A stretch of 34,409 nucleotides of DNA from Bryobacteraceae bacterium (GCA_025980435.1 JAICXK010000022.1:1-34409), one strand, 5' to 3'; counted from the stretch's first letter, positions 1-8,551 are shown. The notes: generated by a model not told the origin, from the sequence alone. Made by a program: numbers and translations.

Positions 1-426
1 GATGCCGAGCGTTTTGCCGCGCAGCTCGTTGCCGAGAAACTTCTTCTTCTCCCATTTGCCGGAGCGGATGGAACTGCTGGCCTGCGGAACGGAGCGGGCC
101 ATGGAGAGCATGAGGGCGAGCGTGTGTTCCGCGACGGACACCGCGTTGCCTCCCGGCGTGTTCATGACCAGGACGCCGGCATCGGTAGCGGCGGGAAGAT
201 CGACGTTATCCACGCCGACACCGGCGCGACCGATTACGCGGAGCTTTGGCGCTTGTTTCAGGACATCTCTGGTCACCTTTACAGCGCTGCGGACCACGAG
301 GGCATCGCAATCGGCCAGGTGGGCCTGGTAGGTCTTGGGATCGGCTACGACCACGTCCCAATCGCTCTGCGCGCGCAACAAGTCTATGGCCGCCGGCGCA
401 AGCGGCTCAGCAACAAGTATCTTCAT
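1..426 (-). CDS. serA: D-3-phosphoglycerate dehydrogenase, N-terminal 142 residues (partial, runs off the left edge)
   Basis: Oxidises 3-phosphoglycerate to 3-phosphohydroxypyruvate with NAD, the first step of phosphorylated serine synthesis in the cytoplasm. Reading the minus strand from ATG at 426 gives an open frame to base 1. It begins MKILVAEPLAP and carries VVRSAVKVT (about 44-52), GRAGVGVDN (66-74), NTPGGNAVSVAEH (89-101) and ELRGKTLGI at the edge, just before the NAD Rossmann fold. These are the conserved blocks of the substrate-binding half of type I/II phosphoglycerate dehydrogenases in the D-2-hydroxyacid dehydrogenase family. It starts 6 bp after the stop of an upstream class V aminotransferase on the same strand, so the two probably share an mRNA and a pathway. 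Another 2-hydroxyacid dehydrogenase is possible, but the motif set and neighbour favour SerA. Confidence 0.9.
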   Translation of the reverse strand, partial: MKILVAEPLAPAAIDLLRAQSDWDVVVADPKTYQAHLADCDALVVRSAVKVTRDVLKQAPKLRVIGRAGVGVDNVDLPAATDAGVLVMNTPGGNAVSVAEHTLALMLSMARSVPQASSSIRSGKWEKKKFLGNELRGKTLGI

Positions 427-432
427 CGGATG

Positions 433-1623
433 TTATCGGGCCAGCGCGGCTTCGGGTTCGCGCACCGCCGGCTTAGGCAGAGCGGCGCCGGCATAGACGT
501 TCTGAACGGCGGCGACTCCGGAGCCAAAGCGGACGGGAAGACCATTTGCCGCGAGAATGAGTTCCAATTCGGCGACAATCGCAAACAGATCGTGAAAATC
601 GAAGTACCCGAGGTGCGCCAGACGGAAAATCTGGCCCTTCATGGATCCCTGGCCGTTCGTGATGATCGCGTTGAACCGGTTCCGGAACTCTTTCACGATC
701 ACGCCGGAATCCATTCCGGCGGGCGGGCGAACCGCTGTCACCGATGACCCTGGCGAGGATGAGAATAACTCGAGTCCAAGCTCTTGCACCGCTTCGCGGG
801 TAGCACGCGCCAGCAATTGCGCATTCTCAACGAGCTTATCCATGCCGATGGATTTGATGTACTTCAGAGCCTCGGCAAGCGCCAGCAGCAACGCGATGTT
901 CGGTGTCCAAGCGGATTCGCCGCTGTCGGCGTTCTTCTTTTCCCGCTTGAGATCGAAATAGAAGCGTGGCGCTTTGGCGGAATCGGCTAGCGCCCAGGCC
1001 TTCGGACTGATGGAGAGGAAAGCAAGGCCAGGCGGAATCATGAACGCCTTCTGCGACCCGCCGACCACGATATCGAGTCCCCAGCCCGCGATATCCAGAG
1101 GCATGGTGCCGATTCCGGTGATCGCATCCACCACAAAAATGGCGTTGGTTTTCTTCACCGCCAGCCCCATCGACTTCACGTCGTGCTGCGTGCCGGTGGA
1201 TGTTTCGGATGCTTGAACGAAAACGCCTTTGATGGCGGGATTCTTCGCAAGCGTCTGCTCAACCGTCTCCGAATGGACCGCATCGCCGTACGGGGCGGTC
1301 AGCACAGTCGCTTTCATGCCCCAGGCCTTCATAATGTCTACCCAGCGCTCGCCGAATTTGCCGGCCGAGCAGACCAGCACCTCATCACCGGGAGAGAAGA
1401 AATTCTGCGTAGCCGCTTCGAGGCCGCCCGAACCGGACGAAACCAGCACCAAGACATCGTTCGATGTACCGAGCACATGCTTCAGATCCGAGAGAACCTG
1501 CTTATACAAGGTGCGGAAATCTTCGGTCCGGTGATGAATATCGGAGCCCATCATGGCGTGAAGGGCTGCGGGCAGGAGCGGAGTAGGGCCAGGTGTGAGA
1601 AGGCGTTGCTTTTTAATATACAT
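433..1623 (-). CDS. PLP-dependent class V aminotransferase, probable phosphoserine (SerC-role) aminotransferase
   Basis: A 396-residue fold-type I aminotransferase of the serine-pyruvate / alanine-glyoxylate type. Visible marks are the N-terminal TPGPTPLLP substrate loop (about 10-18), SSGSGGLEA (62-70) near the PLP phosphate site, VVDAITGIG (164-172) with the ring-binding Asp166, and GGSQKAFMIPPG with the Schiff-base Lys192. Classical SerC is a different branch of class V. However, this branch replaces SerC in several bacteria and archaea, and serA follows directly after 6 bp, so transamination of 3-phosphohydroxypyruvate is the likely job. Alanine-glyoxylate or serine-pyruvate activity remains possible. 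ATG at 1623 has no clear Shine-Dalgarno. The extreme C-terminus (about 375-396) looks like a lineage-specific tail. Confidence 0.85.
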   Translation of the reverse strand: MYIKKQRLLTPGPTPLLPAALHAMMGSDIHHRTEDFRTLYKQVLSDLKHVLGTSNDVLVLVSSGSGGLEAATQNFFSPGDEVLVCSAGKFGERWVDIMKAWGMKATVLTAPYGDAVHSETVEQTLAKNPAIKGVFVQASETSTGTQHDVKSMGLAVKKTNAIFVVDAITGIGTMPLDIAGWGLDIVVGGSQKAFMIPPGLAFLSISPKAWALADSAKAPRFYFDLKREKKNADSGESAWTPNIALLLALAEALKYIKSIGMDKLVENAQLLARATREAVQELGLELFSSSPGSSVTAVRPPAGMDSGVIVKEFRNRFNAIITNGQGSMKGQIFRLAHLGYFDFHDLFAIVAELELILAANGLPVRFGSGVAAVQNVYAGAALPKPAVREPEAALAR

Positions 1624-1652
1624 GGATTACTGAACAGAACCGGCGGCTAGCG

Positions 1653-1680
1653 GAGGGTTCCTGGAATGGTAGAAACCCTC
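1653..1680 (-). promoter_or_regulatory. Inverted repeat in the leader of the aminotransferase-serA operon
   Basis: GAGGGTT (1653-1659) and AACCCTC (1674-1680) form a 7-bp inverted repeat with a 14-base centre, 30-57 bp upstream of the aminotransferase start. It could be an operator or a leader stem. No T-run follows, so it is not an obvious terminator. Function is unknown. Confidence 0.25.
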
Positions 1681-1717
1681 AGGATAACAGAGAGACGGCG
1701 AACTGAAGTTCACCGCG

Positions 1718-1734
1718 GCACGCTGAAGGCGTGC
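1718..1734. repeat. Short GC-rich hairpin after the NHL gene stop (REP-like or terminator stem)
   Basis: GCACGC-TGAAG-GCGTGC is a perfect 6-bp stem with a 5-base loop, six bases past the stop codon of the minus-strand NHL-repeat gene. On the minus strand it is preceded by GTGGC, the sort of head seen in front of REP hairpins. No T-run follows, so a factor-independent terminator is not well supported. It may be one member of a dispersed hairpin family. Confidence 0.4.
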
Positions 1735-1739
1735 GCCAC

Positions 1740-4700
1740 TTAGTTCGCAACTGTGAAGCTGGAAGTCGCGGTCGTGCTTTGCCCGTTCAGCGTCGTTGCG
1801 GTGACGCCGAGTGTGTGGGCGCCGTTCGAAAGCGTGCCGGTATTCACAAATACGTTCCAGCCGACATTCGGGCAGCCGGGCGCGTTCGGACTCGCCTTGC
1901 AGACGTCGGGCCGATCGCCCCCGTAGGAGGCAGCGCCGAACGGGATGCCATCGATTGAGATTTGAACATTAGCGACCGCTGAGTTCACATCCAGAGCCCA
2001 GCCGCCGAACGGCACGACGCCGGAAAACGGCGCACTGAAAGCGCTTGGCGTATCGATGGTCACGGTCGTGGTGTTAAAGGTGGACCAGTTCGCGACCCGG
2101 AAGGTAGCGGATGCAGTGGCTGAAGTGCCATCCGCCGCCACGGCGGTTGCGCCCAGAGTGTGAATGCCGTTGACGAGTTGCGTGGTATCGAGCGCGAACG
2201 TCCAGGTACCGCCGGGGCAGGTACTGAACCACTGGCTGGGAACGCAGGGGCTAGCGGCTCCATACGTCACTCCATCGATTGCGATGTATACAGTGACCGC
2301 GGAGCCGCCGGCGTTTGATGCCACTCCGGAAAAGGGGACCAATCCCAGGTACGGGCCACTATTTCCGTTCGGCTGCGAAATAAAAACGCTGGTGGGACTG
2401 GTTGGCGCGCTATTCGAAACAAAAAACGCGGCGCTGCCCGTTGCGCGCTGGCCCGCAGCGCTGGTAGCCGTAGCTTCGAGGGTATGCAGACCGTTGGTGA
2501 GCGAAGTGGTATCGAGCAGGGCATTCCAACCGACAGCGGGACAACCGGCCGCGGGATAAAGGGCGCAAACGTCCGGCCGGTCAGAACCATAGTCCGCGAA
2601 ACCCCTCGACGTGCCGTCGACAAAAAGCTCCACAGTGCGGATTGCACTGGCATCATTCAGCGCCCAACCGCCAAAAGCGGCTGTGCCGCTGAAAACTCCC
2701 GAGGGATGGCTGACGGAAACCCTGGTGGAGTTCCCCGGGACCGCTTGATTAGCGACTTTAAAGGGCATGGTTTTCGTGAAGCTTTGCCCGGTAGCTGGCC
2801 TGGCGGTAATCGCCAGCGTGTGATTGCCGTCTCCGAGGAGCGTGGTGTCGATCGCAAAATTCCAGCCCACATTCGGGCAGCCGGGCGCGTTTAAAAGTAC
2901 CTTGCATACATCGGCACGGTTCCCGCCGTACAACGCGTTACCGTATGGAACACCATCGATGGAGACGCCGACGCTGGAGACCGGGACGTTCTCATCCACT
3001 GCCCATCCGCCGAATGCCGGGACGCCGCTGAACGCCGCGCTATTCGCATTCGGAGCGTCGATCGAGATATGAATCGGGTTGTTGCCAGCCATCCAGTTGG
3101 CAACCGTAAAGCTGTTTGCACGAATCAAGCGCTGGCCATCCGCGGTGGTGGCGGTCACCGCAACGGTATGCTTTCCGTTCGCAAGCAAAGTCGTATCGAG
3201 CAAATAAGACCAGCCCGTATCTGGGCAACTGGGGCCGGGATACCGGGCACACACATCCGGCCGGTAACCGGCGTAGGAACTGGATCCATAACTCGCCGCG
3301 GCGCCCGGCTGGCCATCGATAGAAATGGTTACGGCGCTAATCGCCGCATTCGAATTAACAGCCCAGCCGGAAAGCGAAACCCAGCCCTGGAAGGCGGCGC
3401 CTTGGGCGGATGGATTGTCGATGGCCAGCCGCGTGGGGAGCGCCCCAGCCCAGTTCGAAGTAGTGAACTGCTGCGCATTCGTGTATTGCGAACCATTTGC
3501 GTCGGTAGCCGTGATCTGCACTGTGTGCGCTCCGTCCGCGAATTGGGTGGTGTCGAGCAGATAATTCCAGCCAAGATTCGGGCAGCCGGGCACCTGCCCT
3601 GCAACCGTACACACGTCTTGCCGGTTAGCGCCGTAGGATGCCGTTCCATTCGCGACGCCATCCACCGAGACTTGCACGTTTGTGATCAGCGCTTTCGAGG
3701 AAAGCGCCCAACCGCCAAAGGCCGCGTATCCCGTAAAGGCGGGGCTTTTGAACGCAGGCCGGTCGATACTGATGCGTATCGGGCCGGCTGTAGTAACCGG
3801 CGGAGGCGGAGGCGTCAAGACGGGAGGACCCACGGCGATGGTCGCGATGTTACTGACGAATGCATTCTGGGCGATATAGACCTGGGACTTGTCATTCGTA
3901 GGAGCATCGGACGGCACGATCATTTGCACCTGATAGATGCCGTACGAACCCGTTGCCAGACCCGCCGCCACAACTTGGGCGGTAGAACTGCCGATGGTCG
4001 CACTAACGGAGTTCGCAGCATCGTTCGGTGTCGGACCACTGTAGGGCTGGCCGGTAATCTGAGCAGCCTGGGCGTTGGGATCGGAAAGGAGTCCCAGGCC
4101 GGCCGCACTGAGCGTGATGAGTTCACCCGGGCCCGCGGGATTCCCCGGGCCTATAGGCGAGCCCGGCTGAACCGCGCAACATGTTTTGCTGGTATACGCC
4201 GTAAGCGTGACCTTAGCGCCGGAGCCTACCGTGCCTGAGACGGGAATGCCGGTTCCAGCCGTACCGCCTTGACGGGCGGTGAGCACAACGCGGTTGAAAG
4301 CAGAACCCGCGGAGGCGGTCACATCGGGATCCGGCGCGCCGTTGACGGCGGCAATCAATCCATTCTCAATGCTGGTGAGCGAATCACCGCTCTTCACCGT
4401 ATACGTATAAGCCCGCCCGTTCACCGTGATGGTCGCGGTATCGCCGGCGTTAGCGGTCCCATCCACGGAGACGACAACGGTCGGATTCCCCGGCTGATGA
4501 TAGGCACGGGTGGCGGGCCAGGGGCGGACCTGGTTCGGATTGGAAGGAGCGCTGAACAGACCCGGATCAGCGGGCGCGATGTAAACCGGCGTTGCGTTCG
4601 TTACCGTAACGCTGCCGTCGTCGTGAACGGTACGCACATAAATGCTGGTACTGTTCCGGTCCCCAAAGTTGTACGGCACCTGGCTGATAATCTGCGTCGG

Positions 4701-6551
4701 CGAAACTTTCAGCACGGGAGAGGGAATGCCGTCCATATAGACCTGCGTTCCGAACAAGGTCTTCGGAAGCGGCGCTGTGCCGGTGTCAGGCGGATTTGCC
4801 GAGGTGTGATCCGACAGATTCGATCCGTTGATCTCGACAAGCATGCCGGGAGCCGCGGTGGCCGCTGTGCCGGATGAGAGATAGGAACCCGATGCCGAGG
4901 CCACAATGTTGTTGGTATTGGAACTGGTGGCAGCAAGGCTGATGGCATCGAATCCCAAATCGGTCAGCTTCGAACTCAGATAGATGGAGGCGCTGCCCGC
5001 GCCGGCAAAAATGGCGGCGACATTCGGATCCCCGCCGTTCGCATTGATCGCGCTGACCAGGCCCTGCGCAATGGTGTCGAGTGTGTCGCTGCTTTGCACG
5101 GTGTACGTGTACGCCTTGCTCTGGATGGTTACGGTGACGGTGTCCTTGGCTGTAATGGACCCGATCAGCGCAAGCGAGACGACGCCTTCCTGCCGCACGG
5201 TTTCACTCGCCCAGTTCACGACAGGCTTATTCGAGGGCACAAGCGGCGTATCTCCGGGAGTAAAGACCAAAACGCGACGATTATACGGATCGCTGACGTA
5301 AAGATTGACTCCATCGAACGCCAGGGATAACGGACTTGGAACGGTATCGACCGCGCCGGTGTTGTCAATGGCAGTGCTCGCGATGGAGATGCTCTGGCTG
5401 GTGTTGATGTCCTTGGTGAAGTCCGGCTGGCCAAGAACCACATCGGCCCAGGCGCTGTTTCTCGTGGGTATCGAATTATAAATCAGAACGCGATTATTGC
5501 CGCCATCCGCTATGAACAGGCGCGTGCCGTCGGAGAGCGCAAAACGTGGAAAATTCAAGCTTCCAATACAGGGGCCATTCGTCGCGGCGGGAGGCGCCCC
5601 GATGCACGTTGCGGGGTTATTGGCGGTGGCGCCCGTAAGATCGGTCTGGCCAACGACCACGTCCGCGGGTTGGGCATTGCTGGTCGGAATATGGTTCCAG
5701 ATGAGGACACGATTGAAGCCGAGATCGGACACGAAAAGGTGAACGCCGTCCGATGTGACGGAAACCGGATTGCAAAGTTCATTCGCCGCGGCGGTGTTCG
5801 TGAGGTTAACTGCTTTACAGCCGGTGGGCGGCGCTCCGGACGTAAAACCGGATTGACCTAGCACGACATCGGCAGGCTGATTGTTAGCGGTCGGAACGCG
5901 ATTCCAGATCAGCACCCGATTGTTGGCCGAATCGGCAACGAAGAGCTTGCCATCCTGGAGCCAGACGCCTTGCGGACCAAGCAGTGAACTCTGCGTTGTC
6001 GAGCCGGCGCCATGCGTAAAATCGGGCTCCCCTACGACCACATCGGGCGCAGCGTTCACGCTGGCGGGAAGAGTTTTCCAGATCAGTACCCGGTTGTTGT
6101 TTGTGTCGGCCACGGCCAGCATCTGCCCATCGGTCGCGACCGCATTGGGAGTCTGCATGCTCTGATTTGTGACACCTGGGTTCGTCCCGGTGTAATTGGG
6201 CTGGCCGAGCACGTTTACCGCGGAGTATCCGCAGAGATAGCAGGAAGGATTCGTGGGAGTGAAGCCTGTCGTCAGATCGGCATGGGGTGCGGGTATCTGG
6301 CTGGTGTCGAATTCCATCACGCGATTATTCAGCGGACTGGCGCCGACACCGTTCGAATCGGCGACAAAGAGCCTGTTGCTGGTATATGCAAGGCCGCTTA
6401 CGCCACCCAGAATCTGCCGGCTGGCAGTGGAGCCGCCGCCCGTAAAGGTGGTTTGCCCAATGGCCGCCCGGGCCGCCTGCCCATTAATGAAAGTTTGTGC
6501 CCGAAGAGTAAGGGCTGAAAAAAGAAAGAATACGACTGCTCTGTTTATCAA
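1740..6551 (-). CDS. Giant secreted NHL-propeller / TIGR03437 / Ig-like repeat protein
   Basis: A 1603-residue exported protein of unknown function. A Sec signal (about 1-19, ending LRAQ) is followed by six NHL repeats (about 20-440), each with a core like LFVADSANNRVLIW, predicting one six-bladed beta-propeller. A Solibacter-type TIGR03437 domain begins with AAPGMLVEINGSNLSD and resumes with NPAGPGELITLSAAGLG. Two copies of a roughly 75-residue module (VTVTIQSKAYTYTVQSSDTL and ATITVNGRAYTYTVKSGDSL) lie before and inside it. After a PPPPP linker come six Ig-like repeats starting near 923, 1037, 1157, 1273, 1384 and 1492, with GGWA, DVC and PGCPNVGWN signatures. The start is TTG; no in-frame ATG precedes the signal peptide. 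Propeller plus Ig stalk suggests a surface binding or adhesion role. No catalytic motif was seen. Confidence 0.85.
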   Translation of the reverse strand: MINRAVVFFLFSALTLRAQTFINGQAARAAIGQTTFTGGGSTASRQILGGVSGLAYTSNRLFVADSNGVGASPLNNRVMEFDTSQIPAPHADLTTGFTPTNPSCYLCGYSAVNVLGQPNYTGTNPGVTNQSMQTPNAVATDGQMLAVADTNNNRVLIWKTLPASVNAAPDVVVGEPDFTHGAGSTTQSSLLGPQGVWLQDGKLFVADSANNRVLIWNRVPTANNQPADVVLGQSGFTSGAPPTGCKAVNLTNTAAANELCNPVSVTSDGVHLFVSDLGFNRVLIWNHIPTSNAQPADVVVGQTDLTGATANNPATCIGAPPAATNGPCIGSLNFPRFALSDGTRLFIADGGNNRVLIYNSIPTRNSAWADVVLGQPDFTKDINTSQSISIASTAIDNTGAVDTVPSPLSLAFDGVNLYVSDPYNRRVLVFTPGDTPLVPSNKPVVNWASETVRQEGVVSLALIGSITAKDTVTVTIQSKAYTYTVQSSDTLDTIAQGLVSAINANGGDPNVAAIFAGAGSASIYLSSKLTDLGFDAISLAATSSNTNNIVASASGSYLSSGTAATAAPGMLVEINGSNLSDHTSANPPDTGTAPLPKTLFGTQVYMDGIPSPVLKVSPTQIISQVPYNFGDRNSTSIYVRTVHDDGSVTVTNATPVYIAPADPGLFSAPSNPNQVRPWPATRAYHQPGNPTVVVSVDGTANAGDTATITVNGRAYTYTVKSGDSLTSIENGLIAAVNGAPDPDVTASAGSAFNRVVLTARQGGTAGTGIPVSGTVGSGAKVTLTAYTSKTCCAVQPGSPIGPGNPAGPGELITLSAAGLGLLSDPNAQAAQITGQPYSGPTPNDAANSVSATIGSSTAQVVAAGLATGSYGIYQVQMIVPSDAPTNDKSQVYIAQNAFVSNIATIAVGPPVLTPPPPPVTTAGPIRISIDRPAFKSPAFTGYAAFGGWALSSKALITNVQVSVDGVANGTASYGANRQDVCTVAGQVPGCPNLGWNYLLDTTQFADGAHTVQITATDANGSQYTNAQQFTTSNWAGALPTRLAIDNPSAQGAAFQGWVSLSGWAVNSNAAISAVTISIDGQPGAAASYGSSSYAGYRPDVCARYPGPSCPDTGWSYLLDTTLLANGKHTVAVTATTADGQRLIRANSFTVANWMAGNNPIHISIDAPNANSAAFSGVPAFGGWAVDENVPVSSVGVSIDGVPYGNALYGGNRADVCKVLLNAPGCPNVGWNFAIDTTLLGDGNHTLAITARPATGQSFTKTMPFKVANQAVPGNSTRVSVSHPSGVFSGTAAFGGWALNDASAIRTVELFVDGTSRGFADYGSDRPDVCALYPAAGCPAVGWNALLDTTSLTNGLHTLEATATSAAGQRATGSAAFFVSNSAPTSPTSVFISQPNGNSGPYLGLVPFSGVASNAGGSAVTVYIAIDGVTYGAASPCVPSQWFSTCPGGTWTFALDTTQLVNGIHTLGATAVAADGTSATASATFRVANWSTFNTTTVTIDTPSAFSAPFSGVVPFGGWALDVNSAVANVQISIDGIPFGAASYGGDRPDVCKASPNAPGCPNVGWNVFVNTGTLSNGAHTLGVTATTLNGQSTTATSSFTVAN

Positions 6552-6574
6552 ACGAAAGGCCCCAAAAGAAGCTA

Positions 6575-6583
6575 AGTATATCA
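6575..6583 (-). promoter_or_regulatory. Candidate extended -10 promoter for the NHL-repeat gene
   Basis: The minus strand reads TGATATACT, an extended -10 (TGn plus TATACT), about 24 bp before the TTG start. The predicted leader is about 17 nt. No good -35 hexamer lies 17 bp upstream, which is acceptable for extended -10 promoters. Not tested. Confidence 0.4.
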
Positions 6584-6641
6584 GCGGGTGGGACGTGGGC
6601 TGGCCGTTCAGGGTTGCGCAAGATCAAACCCGGAGGGCGCT

Positions 6642-8282
6642 TCAGCTCCCGGACGGATTCGAAAGGCGTAACCAGCGATGATCGTATCCCTTTAAAGCCA
6701 GGCGGAGCGCGTTGTTCTTGAGGGCCATGTCCTGCTGATCGCACAGGAGGTCTACAACGCGCCGGGCGCGGAAATCGCTGAGGTCCAGTTCCAGCGAGCA
6801 GGCCTTTTCGGAAAGGTTGTGGACGGCAAGCACTGTGCTGTCACGCCAGGAGCAGGCATGCGCGAATACGGCCGGTTGATTCGTTTCAATAATCTCGCAC
6901 GGGCCCCGGCCGAAATGCGGGCACTCCTTGCGGAGCCGGATACAGCGCTCTATAAAGTTCAGGAGCGAACCGGGATCGCGGCGCTGCCCGGCGACATTCA
7001 CGCGCTGATAGCCGAACGGGCCGCTGGAGATAACGGGACGAAACAGTTTTCCGCGCGGGGCGGCGGAAAACCCGGCGTTCGGCTCCGCCGACCATTGCAT
7101 GGGCGTTCGGATGCTGTCGCGCTCCTTCAACTTAAGGTCGTCCCCCATTCCGATCTCTTCGCCGTAGCGAACCACCGGCGTGCCAGGAAGTGAGAACAAA
7201 AGGCTGTATGCCATCTTGAGCCGGTCGATGCTTCCGTCGAACATCGGAGCAAGACGGCGGCGGATGCCGCGCCCATAAAGTTGCATTTCGGGCCGCGGCG
7301 CAAATTCGTGGAAAACGGTTTGCCGCTGCGTTTCAGTCAGCCTCCCGAGATCGAGTTCATCGTGGTTGCGCAGAAAGCTCGCCCATTGGCACGTGGGCGG
7401 AATTTGAGGGACTTTTAGCAGCCCTTCCACCAGTGGAACCGAATCCTGACGAGCGAGCGCAAGAAACATCTGCTGGTTCAATATAAAGTTGAACAGCATG
7501 TTCATCTTGTCTCCTGCGCCGAAATATTCGGTGATCTTATCAATCGCGACGTTGGCCTCCGCTAGAAGGATGGCATCGCCCGTGCGCCAGGAAAGAAATT
7601 CGCGGAATTCCCGCAGATATTCGTAGGATTCCACTCCCTGGTTTGAGTCCGTGCCTTTCATTTCGATCAGAAACGGCGCGGCATCCACGCGAAATCCGGA
7701 AACGCCGAGCTGGAGCCAGAAGCCGATGATCCTGCAGATTTCATTACGCACGTCGGGATTTGAGATGTTCAGGTCGGGCTGGAACTTATAAAAGCGGTGA
7801 AAGAAGTATTCGCGGGCAACACGGTCAAAAGTCCAGGTGGCCTTCTGCACTCCCGGAAATACTACGCCGTCTCTGGCGTTCTTCGGCTTATCCTTCCTCC
7901 AGACATAGAAATCGCGAGAGGGCGAATCCGGGCTGCGGCGCGCGGCCTGAAACCATGGATGCTGGTCCGATGTGTGGTTGACGACCAGATCGATAATGAC
8001 CCGAAGGCCATGCGAGCCCGCCTGGTGAATAAACTCGGCGCATTCGCCGAGCGTACCGAGACGCTTATCCACGCCATAATAGTCAGTGACATCGTAGCCG
8101 TTATCCAGAAATGGCGTGGGGTGAAACGGCAGCAGCCAGATGGCATTGAAGCCGAGTCCGGCGATGTAGGGAAGTTCCCGGGTGAGGCCCGTAAAATCAC
8201 CAATACCGTCGCCATTGGCGTCCCTGAAATTCTCGACTTCAACCGCATAGATGATCGCGTCCTTATGCCAATGTTCGTGCAA
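6642..8282 (-). CDS. GH13 alpha-glucosyltransferase/amylase, trehalose-synthase-like
   Basis: A 546-residue cytoplasmic glycoside hydrolase family 13 enzyme resembling trehalose synthase (maltose to trehalose isomerisation) or related alpha-glucosidases. The four GH13 regions are present: DLVVNH (98-103), GFRVDAAPF with nucleophile Asp200, LLAEANV with acid/base Glu242, and FLRNHDELDL with Asp308. The N-terminus (IIYAVEVENFRDANGDGIGD) and YDVTDYYGVDKRLG fit the trehalose-synthase/oligo-glucosidase group. A C-terminal beta domain runs from about 455. There is no signal peptide and no fused maltokinase, and no glycogen genes are nearby. The start is TTG, chosen because AGGAG lies 6 bases upstream. 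Trehalose synthase versus a hydrolysing alpha-glucosidase cannot be separated by eye. Confidence 0.82.
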   Translation of the reverse strand: MHEHWHKDAIIYAVEVENFRDANGDGIGDFTGLTRELPYIAGLGFNAIWLLPFHPTPFLDNGYDVTDYYGVDKRLGTLGECAEFIHQAGSHGLRVIIDLVVNHTSDQHPWFQAARRSPDSPSRDFYVWRKDKPKNARDGVVFPGVQKATWTFDRVAREYFFHRFYKFQPDLNISNPDVRNEICRIIGFWLQLGVSGFRVDAAPFLIEMKGTDSNQGVESYEYLREFREFLSWRTGDAILLAEANVAIDKITEYFGAGDKMNMLFNFILNQQMFLALARQDSVPLVEGLLKVPQIPPTCQWASFLRNHDELDLGRLTETQRQTVFHEFAPRPEMQLYGRGIRRRLAPMFDGSIDRLKMAYSLLFSLPGTPVVRYGEEIGMGDDLKLKERDSIRTPMQWSAEPNAGFSAAPRGKLFRPVISSGPFGYQRVNVAGQRRDPGSLLNFIERCIRLRKECPHFGRGPCEIIETNQPAVFAHACSWRDSTVLAVHNLSEKACSLELDLSDFRARRVVDLLCDQQDMALKNNALRLALKGYDHRWLRLSNPSGS

Positions 8283-8288
8283 GCCTGG

Positions 8289-8293
8289 CTCCT
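8289..8293 (-). promoter_or_regulatory. Ribosome binding site that fixes a TTG start
   Basis: The minus strand reads AGGAG, then 6 bases, then TTG at 8282. No ATG or GTG is better placed, so this site decides the start of the GH13 gene. Confidence 0.6.
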
Positions 8294-8369
8294 GAGAGTA
8301 AGACTAAGTTAGCCGGAAAAGAATGCTGATCGGTTACAGGCAGCCGGGAGTCAAACTTCGGGAGGAATT

Positions 8370-8525
8370 ATGGCAGACAACAAAAAGTGCGCCCATCCAA
8401 GCTGTAAGTGCCAGGCAAAACAGGGCAGCGATTACTGCAGTACGTTCTGTGAAAGCGCGGGCAAGAGCCCCGATATTCAGTGCGGCTGCGGGCACCCGGA
8501 GTGCGCTTCCACGACGAAGCTCTAG
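8370..8525 (+). CDS. Small bacterial metallothionein (51 residues)
   Basis: A cysteine-rich metal-binding protein, expected to chelate Zn, Cd or Cu in the cytoplasm. It starts at ATG 8370, four bases after a strong GGAGG, and ends at TAG 8523-8525. There are eight Cys (7, 12, 14, 23, 27, 38, 40, 45) and two His (9, 42), arranged CAHPSCKC, then YCSTFCESAG, then CGCGHPEC. The CxC pairs, the central YCS..C block and the closing CxCxHxxC match the prokaryotic SmtA/BmtA metallothionein family, which is usually 45-60 residues. Nothing hydrophobic is present. It lies 87 bp from the divergent GH13 gene and 99 bp ahead of the M50 protease gene on the same strand. No metal-responsive operator was recognised. 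Confidence 0.88.
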   Translation: MADNKKCAHPSCKCQAKQGSDYCSTFCESAGKSPDIQCGCGHPECASTTKL

Positions 8526-8551
8526 CTGTCGCGGAGCGGATGCGCAGGCAA

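Noticed and set aside
1740-3800. Regularly spaced similar DNA segments that could suggest a CRISPR-like array
   Set aside because: Period of about 320-360 bp and protein-level conservation show that these are coding Ig-like repeats.
3069-4238. A 389-residue open frame on the plus strand inside the NHL gene
   Set aside because: It is Arg-rich, has no recognisable domain and lies wholly antisense to a clear coding region with obvious repeats.
4380-5150. YTVKSGDSLTSIENGL and YTVQSSDTLDTIAQGL in the NHL protein as LysM domains
   Set aside because: The match is limited to about 15 residues. The flanking strands and the following AINxNGG segments do not fit LysM, and the same pattern is known from other beta-rich adhesin and phage modules.
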